Counted from the first letter of the stretch, positions 1 through 9,846 are shown. The stretch: 64,000 bases of DNA from an uncultured Lachnospiraceae bacterium (GCA_910588215.1 CAJUQJ010000004.1:55839-119838); one strand, 5' to 3'. Numbers and translations are program-made. The notes: generated by a model from the letters alone, not told the origin.

Positions 1-2057
1 TTACGGACAGTCTGCCGCATTTCAGCGGAGGAAATATCGCTGTCTATCTCTATGGACGTATTACCGTATACGTCGGACAGTTCGCTGGCATTCACAAACG
101 GATAAGAGATCATATTGTCGATGAGCGCGCTTATAAGGCGCTTGCTGTTTTCATATTGGTTCTGGTATGAGTCATCCTTGAAGATGTCCGTAATGGTCCT
201 GTCGACCAGCGTGGAAACATCCCTGGATTTATTTTCATATATAAGTTGTGTGATCTGCGAAGCTCTGCGGTCAATAAGACTATAGAACGCATCCTCTGCG
301 AATGGCGCAGGAGAATCCGAGGCATCCGCAGAGGATGCGGATTTCTCCGGTGAACTTTTTGAAGCAGCATTCGCTGTAATTACAGGCAGAACCTTTCGCC
401 GGGATTCACTATGTGCGTCTGCCTGGCTGGATTTATGGTATAGGCTGCTTTGCGCTTCACTGTAAGAAAAAGGCAGATCTAAGATAGAGGTATACATATG
501 TCCGAAGGAAATATCCAACGGGAGATTGGCAAATTCAAAGCTTTTATTCAGAAGTACGGTAAGATCGTTTATTTTTGCTTTACCTTTTGCGATGGATGTC
601 TGAAAGGCAAAAGAAACGATTACGGCAAAACTGGAACCTCCGGAGACAAAGCAGAAGGCATTGCAGGTATTTTTGGCTTTAAATTTCTTAAAAGTTGTGT
701 TTATCAGGTTCAGAATCCGATAACGATCCTCTACATCCAGATGATCGGCGCTGGAATAATGGATAATGCCGGCGACATAGATGTCATGCGGTGTGAAACC
801 GAAGCTGGTATTGCTTAAAGTAATCTGAATCGTTTCCATATCAGCGTGCTGCCCGGTGATGAGAAGCGAGAAGAGCGCAGAAACCGCCTCTGTCGAAGTA
901 GAGGAGACGATTTCGGTCAGCGTTTGATTTTCTTTGGCAAGGGCGATGATTTTTTCTTTCAACAGCGGCAGTGTAACGGCGGACTGTGCAGCGTCGTTAC
1001 ACCGCGGGATCAAGGCGGAGAGCAGTTCGGCGGCCGGTCTGCGGAAACACAGATAGAATGCCGCGGTGGACAGACTGATGAGCAGCAGCGCCGCGAAAGC
1101 GGAAAGCAAGTAAATGTAACGATTGTTCCTGATATCACCGGCCAGATAATTCTGACCAACTTCCAGGACATATTGCCAGCGGAGCACGTCCGAACTGCAG
1201 TAGATCAGGTAAGAATCGTTCCTTTTGTCAATGCTGGACGGGGCGGAGGCCAGACGGTGCAGAGTGTCCCGTGTAATTTCCTTGTCGGTTTTTTTGTTTG
1301 TAAACAGCAGAACGCTGTGGGGATCGTAGACGCTGACGCGGTAAGGATCCAGGAACCGATAAGAATCATAGATAGAAGAAGCAAAACGGTCAATATCCAG
1401 AATTACAAATACCGTGGAATGAGCCTGTCCGGAGAGCGTCGTCAGATCTTTGGCAATGATAATAGAATCTTCATAACGAAACATGAAAGTGTGGTGTCCG
1501 CTGACCGCAATCTGGCTCTTTTCTATAATATTGCTGTTGTAGTCGTATATGATGTCGTTAAAATAAGCATTCTGGGACTCACTTTCCTCAATGCCAGATG
1601 GGGTTACGACCGTTAAGTCTGTAATACATGTATCGGTGGAGGATGCATAAATAAAGGAAGAAATAATATAATCGGAGCTTTTTGTAAAGGCTGCAAGAAG
1701 ATCGCGCAGTCTGATCAGAAGCATATTATCGGCCAGATATTGTTTCGAGGAGAAAGAGAAACCGATAAATTCAGGAGAACTGAACAATGTCTCCATGGGT
1801 TCGTCAAGATTGTTCCGGTACAGATTGTCAATAATATCCGGAAAAGGGGTAAGAAGATCTTTCAATATCGCTGCGCCGAAATCCGGATTGTTCTTTTTAA
1901 TAGTTTTTGAAGTCTGGCTTATGAGAAACATCAAGAGAGCGGCAAAAAGCAGCAGGAAAAGAAACAGGAAGAAAACCAGCCTGTTAAATGCTTTTTGCGG
2001 GGAAGAAGCTTCGGATGATGAGAGGGTTGTTTTTTTCTTTTTCGCGGTGTGTTTCAT
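1..2057 (-). CDS. Membrane-bound sensor/regulator, probably AraC-type (C-terminus off the left edge)
   Basis: The minus strand is open from ATG 2057 to the window edge, about 685 codons without a stop. It has a Lys/Ser-rich cytoplasmic start, a hydrophobic segment at about residues 27-47, an extracytoplasmic region of about 265 residues, and a second membrane segment near 315-337 (LLSAFAALLLISLSTAAFYL). A long cytoplasmic part follows. This matches Firmicute regulators with an extracellular Cache-like sensor, two helices, a middle region and a C-terminal AraC helix-turn-helix; that last domain would lie beyond base 1, so the AraC label is inferred. A ribosome site (AAGAGGTC) precedes the ATG. 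It diverges from the ABC-transporter operon at 2336 and is its likely regulator. A histidine kinase is the main alternative, but no H-box is visible in the part present. Confidence 0.75.
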   Translation of the reverse strand, partial: MKHTAKKKKTTLSSSEASSPQKAFNRLVFFLFLFLLLFAALLMFLISQTSKTIKKNNPDFGAAILKDLLTPFPDIIDNLYRNNLDEPMETLFSSPEFIGFSFSSKQYLADNMLLIRLRDLLAAFTKSSDYIISSFIYASSTDTCITDLTVVTPSGIEESESQNAYFNDIIYDYNSNIIEKSQIAVSGHHTFMFRYEDSIIIAKDLTTLSGQAHSTVFVILDIDRFASSIYDSYRFLDPYRVSVYDPHSVLLFTNKKTDKEITRDTLHRLASAPSSIDKRNDSYLIYCSSDVLRWQYVLEVGQNYLAGDIRNNRYIYLLSAFAALLLISLSTAAFYLCFRRPAAELLSALIPRCNDAAQSAVTLPLLKEKIIALAKENQTLTEIVSSTSTEAVSALFSLLITGQHADMETIQITLSNTSFGFTPHDIYVAGIIHYSSADHLDVEDRYRILNLINTTFKKFKAKNTCNAFCFVSGGSSFAVIVSFAFQTSIAKGKAKINDLTVLLNKSFEFANLPLDISFGHMYTSILDLPFSYSEAQSSLYHKSSQADAHSESRRKVLPVITANAASKSSPEKSASSADASDSPAPFAEDAFYSLIDRRASQITQLIYENKSRDVSTLVDRTITDIFKDDSYQNQYENSKRLISALIDNMISYPFVNASELSDVYGNTSIEIDSDISSAEMRQTVR

Positions 2058-2125
2058 GTTGACCTCTTTCTGTTTAAATAAGTGCATGATAAGAAAAAAA
2101 TGTCATTGACATTGCTCCTGCCATT

Positions 2126-2153
2126 ATTATATCTAACGGAAACTACGCTTCAA
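2126..2153 (-). promoter_or_regulatory. Sigma-70-type promoter for the sensor/regulator gene
   Basis: On the minus strand TTGAAG (2153-2148) and TATAAT (2131-2126) are separated by 16 bp, about 70 bp before the regulator's start codon. Confidence 0.55.
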
Positions 2154-2225
2154 TGTCCAATATTAAATATTATTACCATATATTCAGAAATCGGAAAATA
2201 AAGCCACTACTTGAAAAATGAAAAA

Positions 2226-2254
2226 TTGATAATTGGATGTACAGGCGGTAGATT
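2226..2254 (+). promoter_or_regulatory. Candidate promoter for the ABC transporter/glycoside operon
   Basis: TTGATA (2226-2231), a 17-bp spacer and TAGATT (2249-2254), about 80 bp before the binding-protein start. The 278-bp divergent gap probably also carries the regulator's operator, but no clear palindrome was seen. Confidence 0.4.
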
Positions 2255-2335
2255 TAAGAAGAAGACAGCGCACGAAAAGAGCTGAAAATTAAGAACCAAC
2301 TATTTTACAAGAAGAACAGAAAGGAAAACAAAAAA

Positions 2336-3961
2336 ATGAAGAAACAACTATTATCTACATTATTAGCCATCGGGATGGCGGTTTCTTTTACGGCATGCGG
2401 AGGTGCGGGCGCATCCTCAGGAAGTTCGGGGAGCGGTTCGGACGGCAGCCAAGCCGGTACGGGGAGCGGTGAAATGGCAGAGACGGAGACAGCGGGCAGA
2501 ACATTGACGGTTGGAGTAAGTACGGCGCCGCAGAATATCTCTCCGTTTACAAATTTTACGAACAGGCAGCCTGTGGTGCCATATCTTTATGAAACGCTGA
2601 TGATAAGGGACGGTGATAATACCATGTACGGGGTTATTGCGAAAGACTGGTCCACAGAAGATAACATCACATATGATATTAACATTTATGATTATGTTTA
2701 TGACACGAACGGCAATCAGATCAAAGCGGAAGATGTGGTCTTCTCTCTGGAACATGCAAGAGACGATGCGGCCAATACATGGATCGATAGTTGTGAAGCG
2801 ACCGGCGAATACAGTGTACGTTTGACGCTGGTAGACGATGCGGTCAGTACGTTCCCAACAGCGATCGACCGCGCGCCGATTGTCAGTAAGGCTTCTTATG
2901 AAGCGAGTGAGGATTCCATGGCGACCACATCTGCCAGTTCGGCGCCTTATATGGTGACGGATTTTGTGCCGAATACTTCCATTACCTTTGAGAAGAATCC
3001 CAATTACTGGCAGACGGATGAGAATCTGCAGAATCTTCTTTATAAAGAATCTACCGTTGACAAATTAGTCTATACGAAGATCAGCGAGGCGGCGCAGCAG
3101 ACGATCGCACTGGAGACAGGATCGGTTGATGTGTTTTATGGTCTGGCGAACACAGAAGTTGCCAATTTTATTGAAGGCGGGCGCGACGCCGATAACTTCA
3201 CCTCACTTGGCTATGCTTCGCCGACCAGCTATATATTCTATTATGCGAATCAGGGTATCTGTGCAGAAGATATGGATCTGCGTTTTGCGATCGCCCATGC
3301 GATCGATAAAGAGGCCATTATACAAGGAGCGTTCGATGGTATGGCGAAGAAGCCTACTTATATGGGAGCGCCGGATGGCATGAGTGACCTGACGCCTGCC
3401 AGTGCAAGTGATGATTATTTCAAGTATGATCAGGAACTTGCGAAGGAATATCTTGCAAAGTCCGGTTACAATGGGGAAAAGATCAGACTTTTAGTTCCGA
3501 ATGAGGATAATCATAACAGAATATCCGCAATTGTTCAGGGACAGCTTATGGCGGTAGGTATAGACTGCGAAATCCAGTCCTATGACAATGCAATGTTCCA
3601 GGCGAGTTTTGGAGACGGATCGGCATGGGATATCGCGGTCTGCCAGATGGGTATGAGCGATGTGGCGTTTGTATGGACTTTCCTGTCTTATGATCTGGCG
3701 GGCGGTGAAGCAGGCGCACTGGGCATGGCAGTCAAGGATGAGAAACTGAAGGAAGTGCTCAGTACGGTTATGACAGTCGGCAGCCATGACGATGAAAACG
3801 CTACTGTGGCAAGCAATTATATCAATGAGATGTGCTATGGACAGAATCTGCTCAGCACAACGCAGTATACGGTGTACCGTAAAGATCTCGGCGCAGTTGA
3901 AATACCGCTGCTGAGCATGTCTGCGGCGGAGCGGTTTGTACCCTGTACAATATTTGAATAA
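2336..3961 (+). CDS. Family 5 (oligopeptide/nickel/oligosaccharide) extracellular solute-binding lipoprotein
   Basis: 541 residues. The N-terminus is a lipoprotein signal ending FTAC (Cys21), followed by a Gly/Ser-rich tether, then an SBP_bac_5 fold with typical stretches (PVVPYLYETL, AEDVVFSLEHARD, LRFAIAHAIDKEAI). It is the substrate receptor of the importer encoded by the next four genes, held at the outer face of the membrane. Family 5 proteins bind peptides but also oligosaccharides. The downstream glycosidases make a plant glycoside or oligosaccharide the more likely ligand here; that is inference from context. Start ATG 2336 follows AGAAAGGAAAAC. Confidence 0.88.
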   Translation: MKKQLLSTLLAIGMAVSFTACGGAGASSGSSGSGSDGSQAGTGSGEMAETETAGRTLTVGVSTAPQNISPFTNFTNRQPVVPYLYETLMIRDGDNTMYGVIAKDWSTEDNITYDINIYDYVYDTNGNQIKAEDVVFSLEHARDDAANTWIDSCEATGEYSVRLTLVDDAVSTFPTAIDRAPIVSKASYEASEDSMATTSASSAPYMVTDFVPNTSITFEKNPNYWQTDENLQNLLYKESTVDKLVYTKISEAAQQTIALETGSVDVFYGLANTEVANFIEGGRDADNFTSLGYASPTSYIFYYANQGICAEDMDLRFAIAHAIDKEAIIQGAFDGMAKKPTYMGAPDGMSDLTPASASDDYFKYDQELAKEYLAKSGYNGEKIRLLVPNEDNHNRISAIVQGQLMAVGIDCEIQSYDNAMFQASFGDGSAWDIAVCQMGMSDVAFVWTFLSYDLAGGEAGALGMAVKDEKLKEVLSTVMTVGSHDDENATVASNYINEMCYGQNLLSTTQYTVYRKDLGAVEIPLLSMSAAERFVPCTIFE

Positions 3962-4048
3962 GAAGGCTGCGATTTTGACGATTCCTGTCTCGGTGAGGGC
4001 ACTGAGACAGGAGCAGAAGATCATACACTGTGTAGAGGAGGGTGAAAA

Positions 4049-5011
4049 TTGGCTAAATATATTGTGAAACGACTTTTGTGGATGATTCCTATCGTTCTGG
4101 GAATTGTCCTGTTGATCTTTACGATCATGCATCTGGTGCCAGGCGATCCCGCCCGGATGATCCTGGGTGTGACGGCAACTCCTGAAGAAATTGAAGCGCT
4201 GCGGCACAAACTTGGACTTGATCAGTCTTTTTTTGTACAGCTTGCGAATTATATCAGCGGTTTGTTTTTCCACTTTGATATGGGCAACTCTTATGTGACG
4301 GGCGTGTCTATCACGCAGGATGTTCTTTCCAGGTTACCGAGAACCTTTGGGCTGGGTATGATCAGTATGCTTGTTTCCTTTGTACTCGGGATTCTGCTGG
4401 GCATTCTGGCCGGTACGCATCAGAACAGATGGCAGGACCGTATGTGTATGATCATTGCGCTTGTGGGTGTCTCGATGCCGGCATTCTGGCTGGCGCTGAT
4501 GCTGGTGCTGCTGTTTGCTGTAAAGCTTCAGTGGCTGCCGGCAGGCGGGATGGGAAGCCTTAAATACTATATTTTGCCTGCTCTTGCCTCTTCCTTTGGC
4601 GGTATTGCAGGAATTGCCAGACAGACCAGATCCAGTGTATTGGAAGTCATCCGTGCCGATTATGTGACGACTGCGCGGTCAAAAGGATTGAAGGAGAAGG
4701 AGGTTGTTTTGAAGCATATTCTTCCCAACGCGCTGATTCCGATCATTACGGTGGCTGGCGCCTCGTTTGCCGGTGTGTTTGGCGGATCGATCATCATTGA
4801 GACGGTATTCAGCATTAACGGGATTGGACTCTATATGATGTCCGGCATTACCAGCCGTGATTATCCGGTCGTGCAGGGATGCGTTGTCATACTGGGGATC
4901 ATCTTCAGCTTGTGTATGCTGCTGGTTGATATAGCATACGCTTTTGTGGATCCGAGGATCAAGGCACAGTATGAAGGTGAGTCGAAGAAAAAGGGAGGAG
5001 CGAAGGCGTAA
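4049..5011 (+). CDS. ABC transporter permease, DppB/OppB family
   Basis: 320 residues with six membrane segments. The N-terminus (VKRLLWMIPIVLGIVLLIFT, then HLVPGDPARM) is the classic OppB/DppB opening. The cytoplasmic coupling loop for the ATPases (EVIRADYVTTARSKGLKEKE) lies near 190-215. The start is TTG at 4049, placed by the strong site GAGGAGGGTG just before it; no ATG fits as well. The stop overlaps the next start (TAATG), implying translational coupling with the second permease. Confidence 0.9.
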   Translation: MAKYIVKRLLWMIPIVLGIVLLIFTIMHLVPGDPARMILGVTATPEEIEALRHKLGLDQSFFVQLANYISGLFFHFDMGNSYVTGVSITQDVLSRLPRTFGLGMISMLVSFVLGILLGILAGTHQNRWQDRMCMIIALVGVSMPAFWLALMLVLLFAVKLQWLPAGGMGSLKYYILPALASSFGGIAGIARQTRSSVLEVIRADYVTTARSKGLKEKEVVLKHILPNALIPIITVAGASFAGVFGGSIIIETVFSINGIGLYMMSGITSRDYPVVQGCVVILGIIFSLCMLLVDIAYAFVDPRIKAQYEGESKKKGGAKA

Positions 5012-5877
5012 TGGCAAAACAAATGAGAATAAAAAGGAACAGCCAGTTTCTGGATATTATGCACAGGTTATCAAAGAACAAAGCAGCCATGGCGGGTCTT
5101 GTCCTGATTATAATAGAAGTTTTGCTGGCGGTTTTTGCAAAATTCATTGTACCTTACGACTGGAACGCGATCGATATCGCAAATGCAAATTCTTTTCCGT
5201 CTCTGCAGCATCTGATGGGTACAGACGAACTGGGGCGAGATATTTTCAGCCGTATTATTTATGGGGCGAGATATTCTTTGTCTATCGGCATCTTTGCGAC
5301 ATTGATCACAACCGTCATAGGTACTTTTATCGGCGCTGTCGTGGGATATTATGGCGGCACATTTGACAATATCATCATGAGAATACTTGATGTGATTCAG
5401 GCAATGCCGCCGATTCTTTTTAATATCTGTATTGCTACGGCATTGGGATCCGGATTTATGAATACATTGGTGGCGCTTGCGGTCGGAGGCATTCCCGGGG
5501 CTGTCAGGCTTGTGCGTGGATCGGTCATGTCCATCAGGAAAGTAGAGTATTTGGAATCTGCGGATTCCATTAACTGCAGTAAGATGAGAACGATTTTTGT
5601 ACATGTCCTGCCCAACGCGATATCGCCTTCTATCGTATCGGCGACCATGAATGTAGCAAACTTAATCCTTACAGCAGCCAGCCTGAGTTTTATCGGCCTG
5701 GGTGTCCAGGCTCCGACACCTGAGTGGGGTGCCATGCTTTCCGCATCCAGGAATTATATCAGAAACTATCCGTATATGGTATTGTTTCCGGGGCTTGCCA
5801 TTGCGATCACGGTTCTTGCGCTGAATATGCTCGGCGACGGTCTGCGGGACGCGTTGGATCCGAAGCTGAAGGATTAA
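5011..5877 (+). CDS. ABC transporter permease, DppC/OppC family
   Basis: 288 residues. The first helix is near 25-50 and is followed by the short extracytoplasmic DWNAIDIAN and HLMGTDELGRDIFSRIIYGAR, the hallmark of OppC/DppC. The coupling loop (LESADSINCSKMRTIFVHVLPN) and the C-terminal GLGVQAPTPEWGAMLS motif are present. It pairs with the preceding permease to form the membrane channel. The start shares one base with the upstream stop; ribosome site GGGAGG at 4994-4999. Confidence 0.92.
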   Translation: MAKQMRIKRNSQFLDIMHRLSKNKAAMAGLVLIIIEVLLAVFAKFIVPYDWNAIDIANANSFPSLQHLMGTDELGRDIFSRIIYGARYSLSIGIFATLITTVIGTFIGAVVGYYGGTFDNIIMRILDVIQAMPPILFNICIATALGSGFMNTLVALAVGGIPGAVRLVRGSVMSIRKVEYLESADSINCSKMRTIFVHVLPNAISPSIVSATMNVANLILTAASLSFIGLGVQAPTPEWGAMLSASRNYIRNYPYMVLFPGLAIAITVLALNMLGDGLRDALDPKLKD

Positions 5878-5890
5878 AGGGGGAGAGGAC

Positions 5891-6892
5891 ATGAGCGAAA
5901 AGAAGAATGAAGCATTTTTATCTGTGAAAGATCTTGTAGTGGAATATACTTCTGACGGACAGCGTATTCAGGCGGTAAACGGCATTTCCTTTGACGTGCA
6001 GAAAGGTCGTACAATTGGACTTGTAGGAGAGACCGGGGCCGGCAAGACTACGATTGCCAAGACGATCCTGCGGATTTTGCCGGACAGGGCGGCGTATATC
6101 CGCGGCGGACAGATCATTGCGGACGGTAAGGATTTACTTTCTCTGCCGGAAGAGGAAATGAGGGAGATCAGAGGGAATCTGATTTCAATGGTATTCCAGG
6201 ATCCTATGACAGCACTGAATCCGACCATGCGCGTGGGAGAACAGATTGCCGAGGTTATTCTGCATCATAATGAAATCTCCAGGGAGGAAGGGGAGAAACG
6301 AGCCGGAGAAATGTTGGAAATGGTAGGAATTCCGGCATCCCGCTATAAAGAGTATCCGCACCAGTTCTCCGGCGGTATGAAGCAGCGTGTGGTGATCGCC
6401 ATCGCGCTGGCCTGCACACCAGATATCCTGCTGGCGGATGAACCCACTACGGCTTTGGATGTTACGATCCAGGCGCAAGTTCTTGATATGATCAATGATC
6501 TCAAGCAGAAAAACAATACATCCATGATCCTTATTACGCATGATCTTGGTGTTGTAGCTTCCGCCTGCGACGATGTAGCGGTAATCTATGCGGGTAGGAT
6601 TGTAGAGACAGGGACAAAGGAGCAGATCTTTGACCATCCGCATCATCCGTACACGATCGGCCTGTTCGGAGCAATCCCCAGCATGAATGTGGACGAAGAG
6701 TATCTGCATCCCATTGACGGGCTTCCGCCGGATCCTTCTAACCTTCCTGCAGGCTGTGCATTCGGCCCCAGATGTCCCTATGCTACAGAGAACTGTCGTA
6801 AAGGCGAGATTCCGGAAACGATGACGCCGGACGGGCATAAGTGCCGATGCATCAATTTGGATCAAGTGAAGGAGGGAGGCATTCACAAATGA
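5891..6892 (+). CDS. ABC transporter ATPase, DppD/OppD family
   Basis: 333 residues. Walker A GETGAGKT (about 46-53), signature FSGGMKQRV, Walker B LLADEPTTALD and the H-loop ITHDLGVV are all present and intact. The C-terminal Cys-rich extension (CAFGPRCPYATENC) is typical of OppD/DppD. It should hydrolyse ATP with the next gene's product to drive import. Ribosome site AAGGGGGAGAGG lies at 5877-5888. Its stop overlaps the next start codon (ATGA). Confidence 0.92.
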   Translation: MSEKKNEAFLSVKDLVVEYTSDGQRIQAVNGISFDVQKGRTIGLVGETGAGKTTIAKTILRILPDRAAYIRGGQIIADGKDLLSLPEEEMREIRGNLISMVFQDPMTALNPTMRVGEQIAEVILHHNEISREEGEKRAGEMLEMVGIPASRYKEYPHQFSGGMKQRVVIAIALACTPDILLADEPTTALDVTIQAQVLDMINDLKQKNNTSMILITHDLGVVASACDDVAVIYAGRIVETGTKEQIFDHPHHPYTIGLFGAIPSMNVDEEYLHPIDGLPPDPSNLPAGCAFGPRCPYATENCRKGEIPETMTPDGHKCRCINLDQVKEGGIHK

Positions 6893-7848
6893 GTACGGTA
6901 ATTGAGGTGAAAAGATTATATAAATATTTTTCCACGCCGGGCGGTATGCTGCATGCGGTAGACGATGTGTCCTTTAAAATAGAAGAAGGCAGAACGCTTG
7001 GCGTAGTGGGAGAATCCGGCTGTGGAAAATCTACCCTTGGACGTACGATTGTACATCTGTTGGAGAGCACCGGCGGACAGATCTTTCTGGAAGGCAGGGA
7101 TATCACGCATGTAAAAGGAAAAGAACTGGCAAAAGCGCGGGAGGATATGCAGATCATGTTCCAGGATCCCTATTCTTCGCTGGATCCGCGTAAAACGATC
7201 GAGCAGACGATCATGGAGCCGCTATTGGTATCCAGACGCTATAAGAAGAGCGAGATGTATCAGAAGGCGCAGGAACTGATGGAACTGGTGGGGATCGACC
7301 AGAGACTCAGCAAGGCGTATCCGCATGAGCTGGACGGCGGACGTCGCCAAAGAGTGGGATTCGCGAGAGCGCTCGCTCTGGATCCCAAGTTCATTGTCTG
7401 TGACGAACCGGTTTCGGCGCTGGATGTTTCTATTCAGGCGCAGGTGCTGAATCTTCTCCGAAGGCTGCAGAAGGAAAAGGGACTGACCTATATGTTCATT
7501 ACACATGATATGTCTGTGGTCAGACATATCTCAGACGATATTCTGGTTATGTACTTAGGGCAGATGGTAGAGAAGAGCCCTGCCAGAGAACTGTTTGTGA
7601 AGCCTATGCATCCTTATACAAGAGCGCTGCTTTCCGCCATTCCTTCTGTGGATATCCATAATCCTAATAAGAGAGAGATTCTGAAAGGGGAACTTACATC
7701 GCCCATAGATCCTGCACCCGGCTGCCGCTTTGCAGCGCGGTGTAAATATGCTACGGAAACATGTAAGAGAGAACAGGTCCTGGAAGAGATAGAGCCTGAG
7801 CATTTCGTGTCATGCTGCAGAGTAAGAGAATTGAACGGTCTGCCGTAA
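6889..7848 (+). CDS. ABC transporter ATPase, DppF/OppF family
   Basis: 319 residues from ATG 6889, chosen because GGAGGGAGG (6871-6879) precedes it and it overlaps the upstream stop as ATGA. Walker A GESGCGKST, Walker B FIVCDEPVSALD and the H-loop ITHDMSVV are present, and the C-terminal Cys motif (PGCRFAARCKYATETC) matches OppF. The ABC signature reads LDGGRRQR instead of the usual LSGGQRQR. Losing the signature serine in one half is a known way for heterodimeric ATPases to become asymmetric, so one of the two ATP sites may be weak. This gene completes a five-gene importer. Confidence 0.92.
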   Translation: MSTVIEVKRLYKYFSTPGGMLHAVDDVSFKIEEGRTLGVVGESGCGKSTLGRTIVHLLESTGGQIFLEGRDITHVKGKELAKAREDMQIMFQDPYSSLDPRKTIEQTIMEPLLVSRRYKKSEMYQKAQELMELVGIDQRLSKAYPHELDGGRRQRVGFARALALDPKFIVCDEPVSALDVSIQAQVLNLLRRLQKEKGLTYMFITHDMSVVRHISDDILVMYLGQMVEKSPARELFVKPMHPYTRALLSAIPSVDIHNPNKREILKGELTSPIDPAPGCRFAARCKYATETCKREQVLEEIEPEHFVSCCRVRELNGLP

Positions 7849-7926
7849 AGGAAATTTTGTGTTATGATCATTCGGCCCGGAAAGCCGTTGGATTTTCGGG
7901 CTTTAACGAGAGATGGGGAGGAGAAT

Positions 7927-8997
7927 ATGATCTATCATGTTTACGGCAGCTCCTACATGGGAGAATATGGGGGCGACGGTATTTATTTCATGGAGCTGAA
8001 TACGGATGAGACAACGCTCCGCATGATCACATCTTATCCGGAAAGCAGCGATCAGCCCTCTTTTCTGTCCGTTTCCAGGAAGTATGTGTATGCGGTGAGC
8101 GAACGGGCGCAGGGAGGCGCTGTCACGGCTTTCCGGAGGGATCCAGACAGTGGGGAATTGACGAAGATCAACCGGATAGAGACGGAAGGGACGGCCATGT
8201 GTCATCTGTGTCTTTGGAAAGACGGGCATTTTCTTTCGGCGGCAAATTACATGGACGGGAGTCTTCTGGTATGCCGTACGGGTGAGGGCGGAAGATTGGA
8301 TCGGATCAGTGACTTTAAGCGGCATAAGGGAATCGGGTTTGAATCCGTGCTGCGTCAGGAGGGGCCGCATGTGCATTCTACGCAGGTATCCGCGGACGGT
8401 CGCCGGCTGTATGCCGCAGATTTGGGGTTGGATCAGATTTTCTGCTATCGGATTCTGGCTGGAGGCAGATTGGAGCAGGGGACACAAGACATGCAGATCC
8501 ATACACCGGGAGGAATGGGGCCGCGTCATTTTGTATTCAGCAAAGACGACAGATTCCTGTATGTGGTAGCAGAGATGGGTAACCGGATATTTGCTTATAG
8601 AACAGACGACGGGGGGATCACTTATCAGGAAATACAGAATTTGAGCACTCTGCCGGAAGGATTTAGCGGATTTAATATCGCAGCAGATATTCATTTGTCA
8701 CCGGATGGGCAGTTTCTATATGCATCCAACAGGGGAGCCAATAATATTGCTGCATTTGCAGTATCCGAAGAGACGGGCGTCATGAGAGTTCTGGGACATT
8801 ATGGATGCAATGGGGAGTATCCGCGCAATTTCTGCGTGACAGCGGACGGCTGCTTTCTTTTGATTGCGAATCAGAAGAGCGGCAATATCGTTCTGTGTGA
8901 AAGAAATATAAAGACAGGAGAGATCGGCGGGAAACTGGCGGAGGTACCGGTCCCGCAGGCAGTTTATGTGAGAGCGATAGAGAAAGAGAGGATATAA
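7927..8997 (+). CDS. Lactonase family protein (seven-bladed beta-propeller, 6-phosphogluconolactonase-like)
   Basis: 356 residues from ATG 7927, chosen for the adjacent GGGGAGGAG; an upstream in-frame ATG at 7864 has no good ribosome site. Repeated blade motifs (GPHVHSTQVSADGRRLYAAD, GPRHFVFSKDDRFLYVVAEM, IHLSPDGQFLYASNRGANNI, YPRNFCVTADGCFLLIANQK) place it in the PF10282 family, which includes Pgl and related sugar lactonases. It probably opens a sugar lactone in the cytoplasm. Immediate neighbours are an SDR dehydrogenase and a sugar-acid dehydratase, an order that fits oxidation, lactone opening and dehydration of an unphosphorylated sugar. Confidence 0.82.
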   Translation: MIYHVYGSSYMGEYGGDGIYFMELNTDETTLRMITSYPESSDQPSFLSVSRKYVYAVSERAQGGAVTAFRRDPDSGELTKINRIETEGTAMCHLCLWKDGHFLSAANYMDGSLLVCRTGEGGRLDRISDFKRHKGIGFESVLRQEGPHVHSTQVSADGRRLYAADLGLDQIFCYRILAGGRLEQGTQDMQIHTPGGMGPRHFVFSKDDRFLYVVAEMGNRIFAYRTDDGGITYQEIQNLSTLPEGFSGFNIAADIHLSPDGQFLYASNRGANNIAAFAVSEETGVMRVLGHYGCNGEYPRNFCVTADGCFLLIANQKSGNIVLCERNIKTGEIGGKLAEVPVPQAVYVRAIEKERI

Positions 8998-9002
8998 ACG
9001 AT

Positions 9003-9818
9003 ATGGGGAACAGGAAAGCGGTTGTGACGGGCGGAAGCAGCGGAATCGGGAAAGGAATCGTGTTAGAACTGGCTTCACAGGGCTATGATATTGTTTTTTC
9101 TTATCATACGGGAAAAGATGCGGCGCTGAAAGTAGTGCAGGAAGTTAAAACCAGGCATGCGGTTGACTGTGTGTGCTTTCAGGCGGCATTTCAGGATAAA
9201 GGAACCGGGGAGGAATTTTTCCGCAGAGCTGCGGAGCATCTGGGAAGCGTAGACGTGCTGGTAAACAATGCGGGAGCAACAAGGTTTGAGAATCTTCTAG
9301 AGATCACGGAAGAGACATTTGATATGCTGGTCAATTTGGACTTTCGGAACTATATTATGCTGATGCGCGCTGCAGCCCGCCATATGCAGGAACGCAAAAT
9401 TCGGGGATGCATCATTAATATCACATCATCACGCGGTGAGAGAGCTTACCCGGGGGATGGTGTATACGGAGCGTGTAAAGCAGGGCTTGATCGGGCGGTA
9501 GAATCTTTTGCCCTGGATGTGGCCCCCTATGGGATTCGCATCAACAATGTAGCGCCGGGATCTGTTCGGGTACGTTCCGAACAGGATCTTCCGCAAGGGG
9601 ATCGGGTGATTCTGGGCGTATACGAGCAATTGGGGAAACGGATTCCGCTTGGTCGTATGGGAGAGCCAGAGGACATTGCTAAAGCGGCGGCATTTCTGGC
9701 ATCGGATGATGCTTCTTATATTACAGGAGTTACGCTGCGGGTTGACGGAGGGCTGATTCTTCCGGGGATGCCGGAACGGCCGGCGGACAGTGACGCGCCA
9801 TGGGGGTTCAGAGACTAA
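9003..9818 (+). CDS. SDR family NAD(P)-dependent oxidoreductase
   Basis: 271 residues. It has the N-terminal nucleotide motif TGGSSGIGKG, NNAGA near 85-90, catalytic Ser in INITSSRG, the YxxxK pair in VYGACKAG, and the C-terminal ITGVTLRVDGG of classical SDRs. It likely oxidises a sugar hydroxyl or C1. It begins five bases after the lactonase gene ends, so the two are co-transcribed. A role as sugar 1-dehydrogenase feeding the lactonase is inferred; a 3-ketoacyl-ACP-reductase-like role is the generic alternative. Confidence 0.85.
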   Translation: MGNRKAVVTGGSSGIGKGIVLELASQGYDIVFSYHTGKDAALKVVQEVKTRHAVDCVCFQAAFQDKGTGEEFFRRAAEHLGSVDVLVNNAGATRFENLLEITEETFDMLVNLDFRNYIMLMRAAARHMQERKIRGCIINITSSRGERAYPGDGVYGACKAGLDRAVESFALDVAPYGIRINNVAPGSVRVRSEQDLPQGDRVILGVYEQLGKRIPLGRMGEPEDIAKAAAFLASDDASYITGVTLRVDGGLILPGMPERPADSDAPWGFRD

Positions 9819-9846
9819 ATTCACAAAAAAGAAGCGGGGTAAATAT

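Noticed and set aside
498..1616. Plus-strand open frames of 106 and 256 codons
   Set aside because: They are antisense shadows of the continuous minus-strand sensor/regulator frame, which has clear membrane segments and a promoter.
3491..4273. Minus-strand open frame of 260 codons across the binding-protein end and first permease
   Set aside because: Antisense to two well-supported genes; its Cys/His-rich composition is a reverse-frame artefact and it has no family resemblance.
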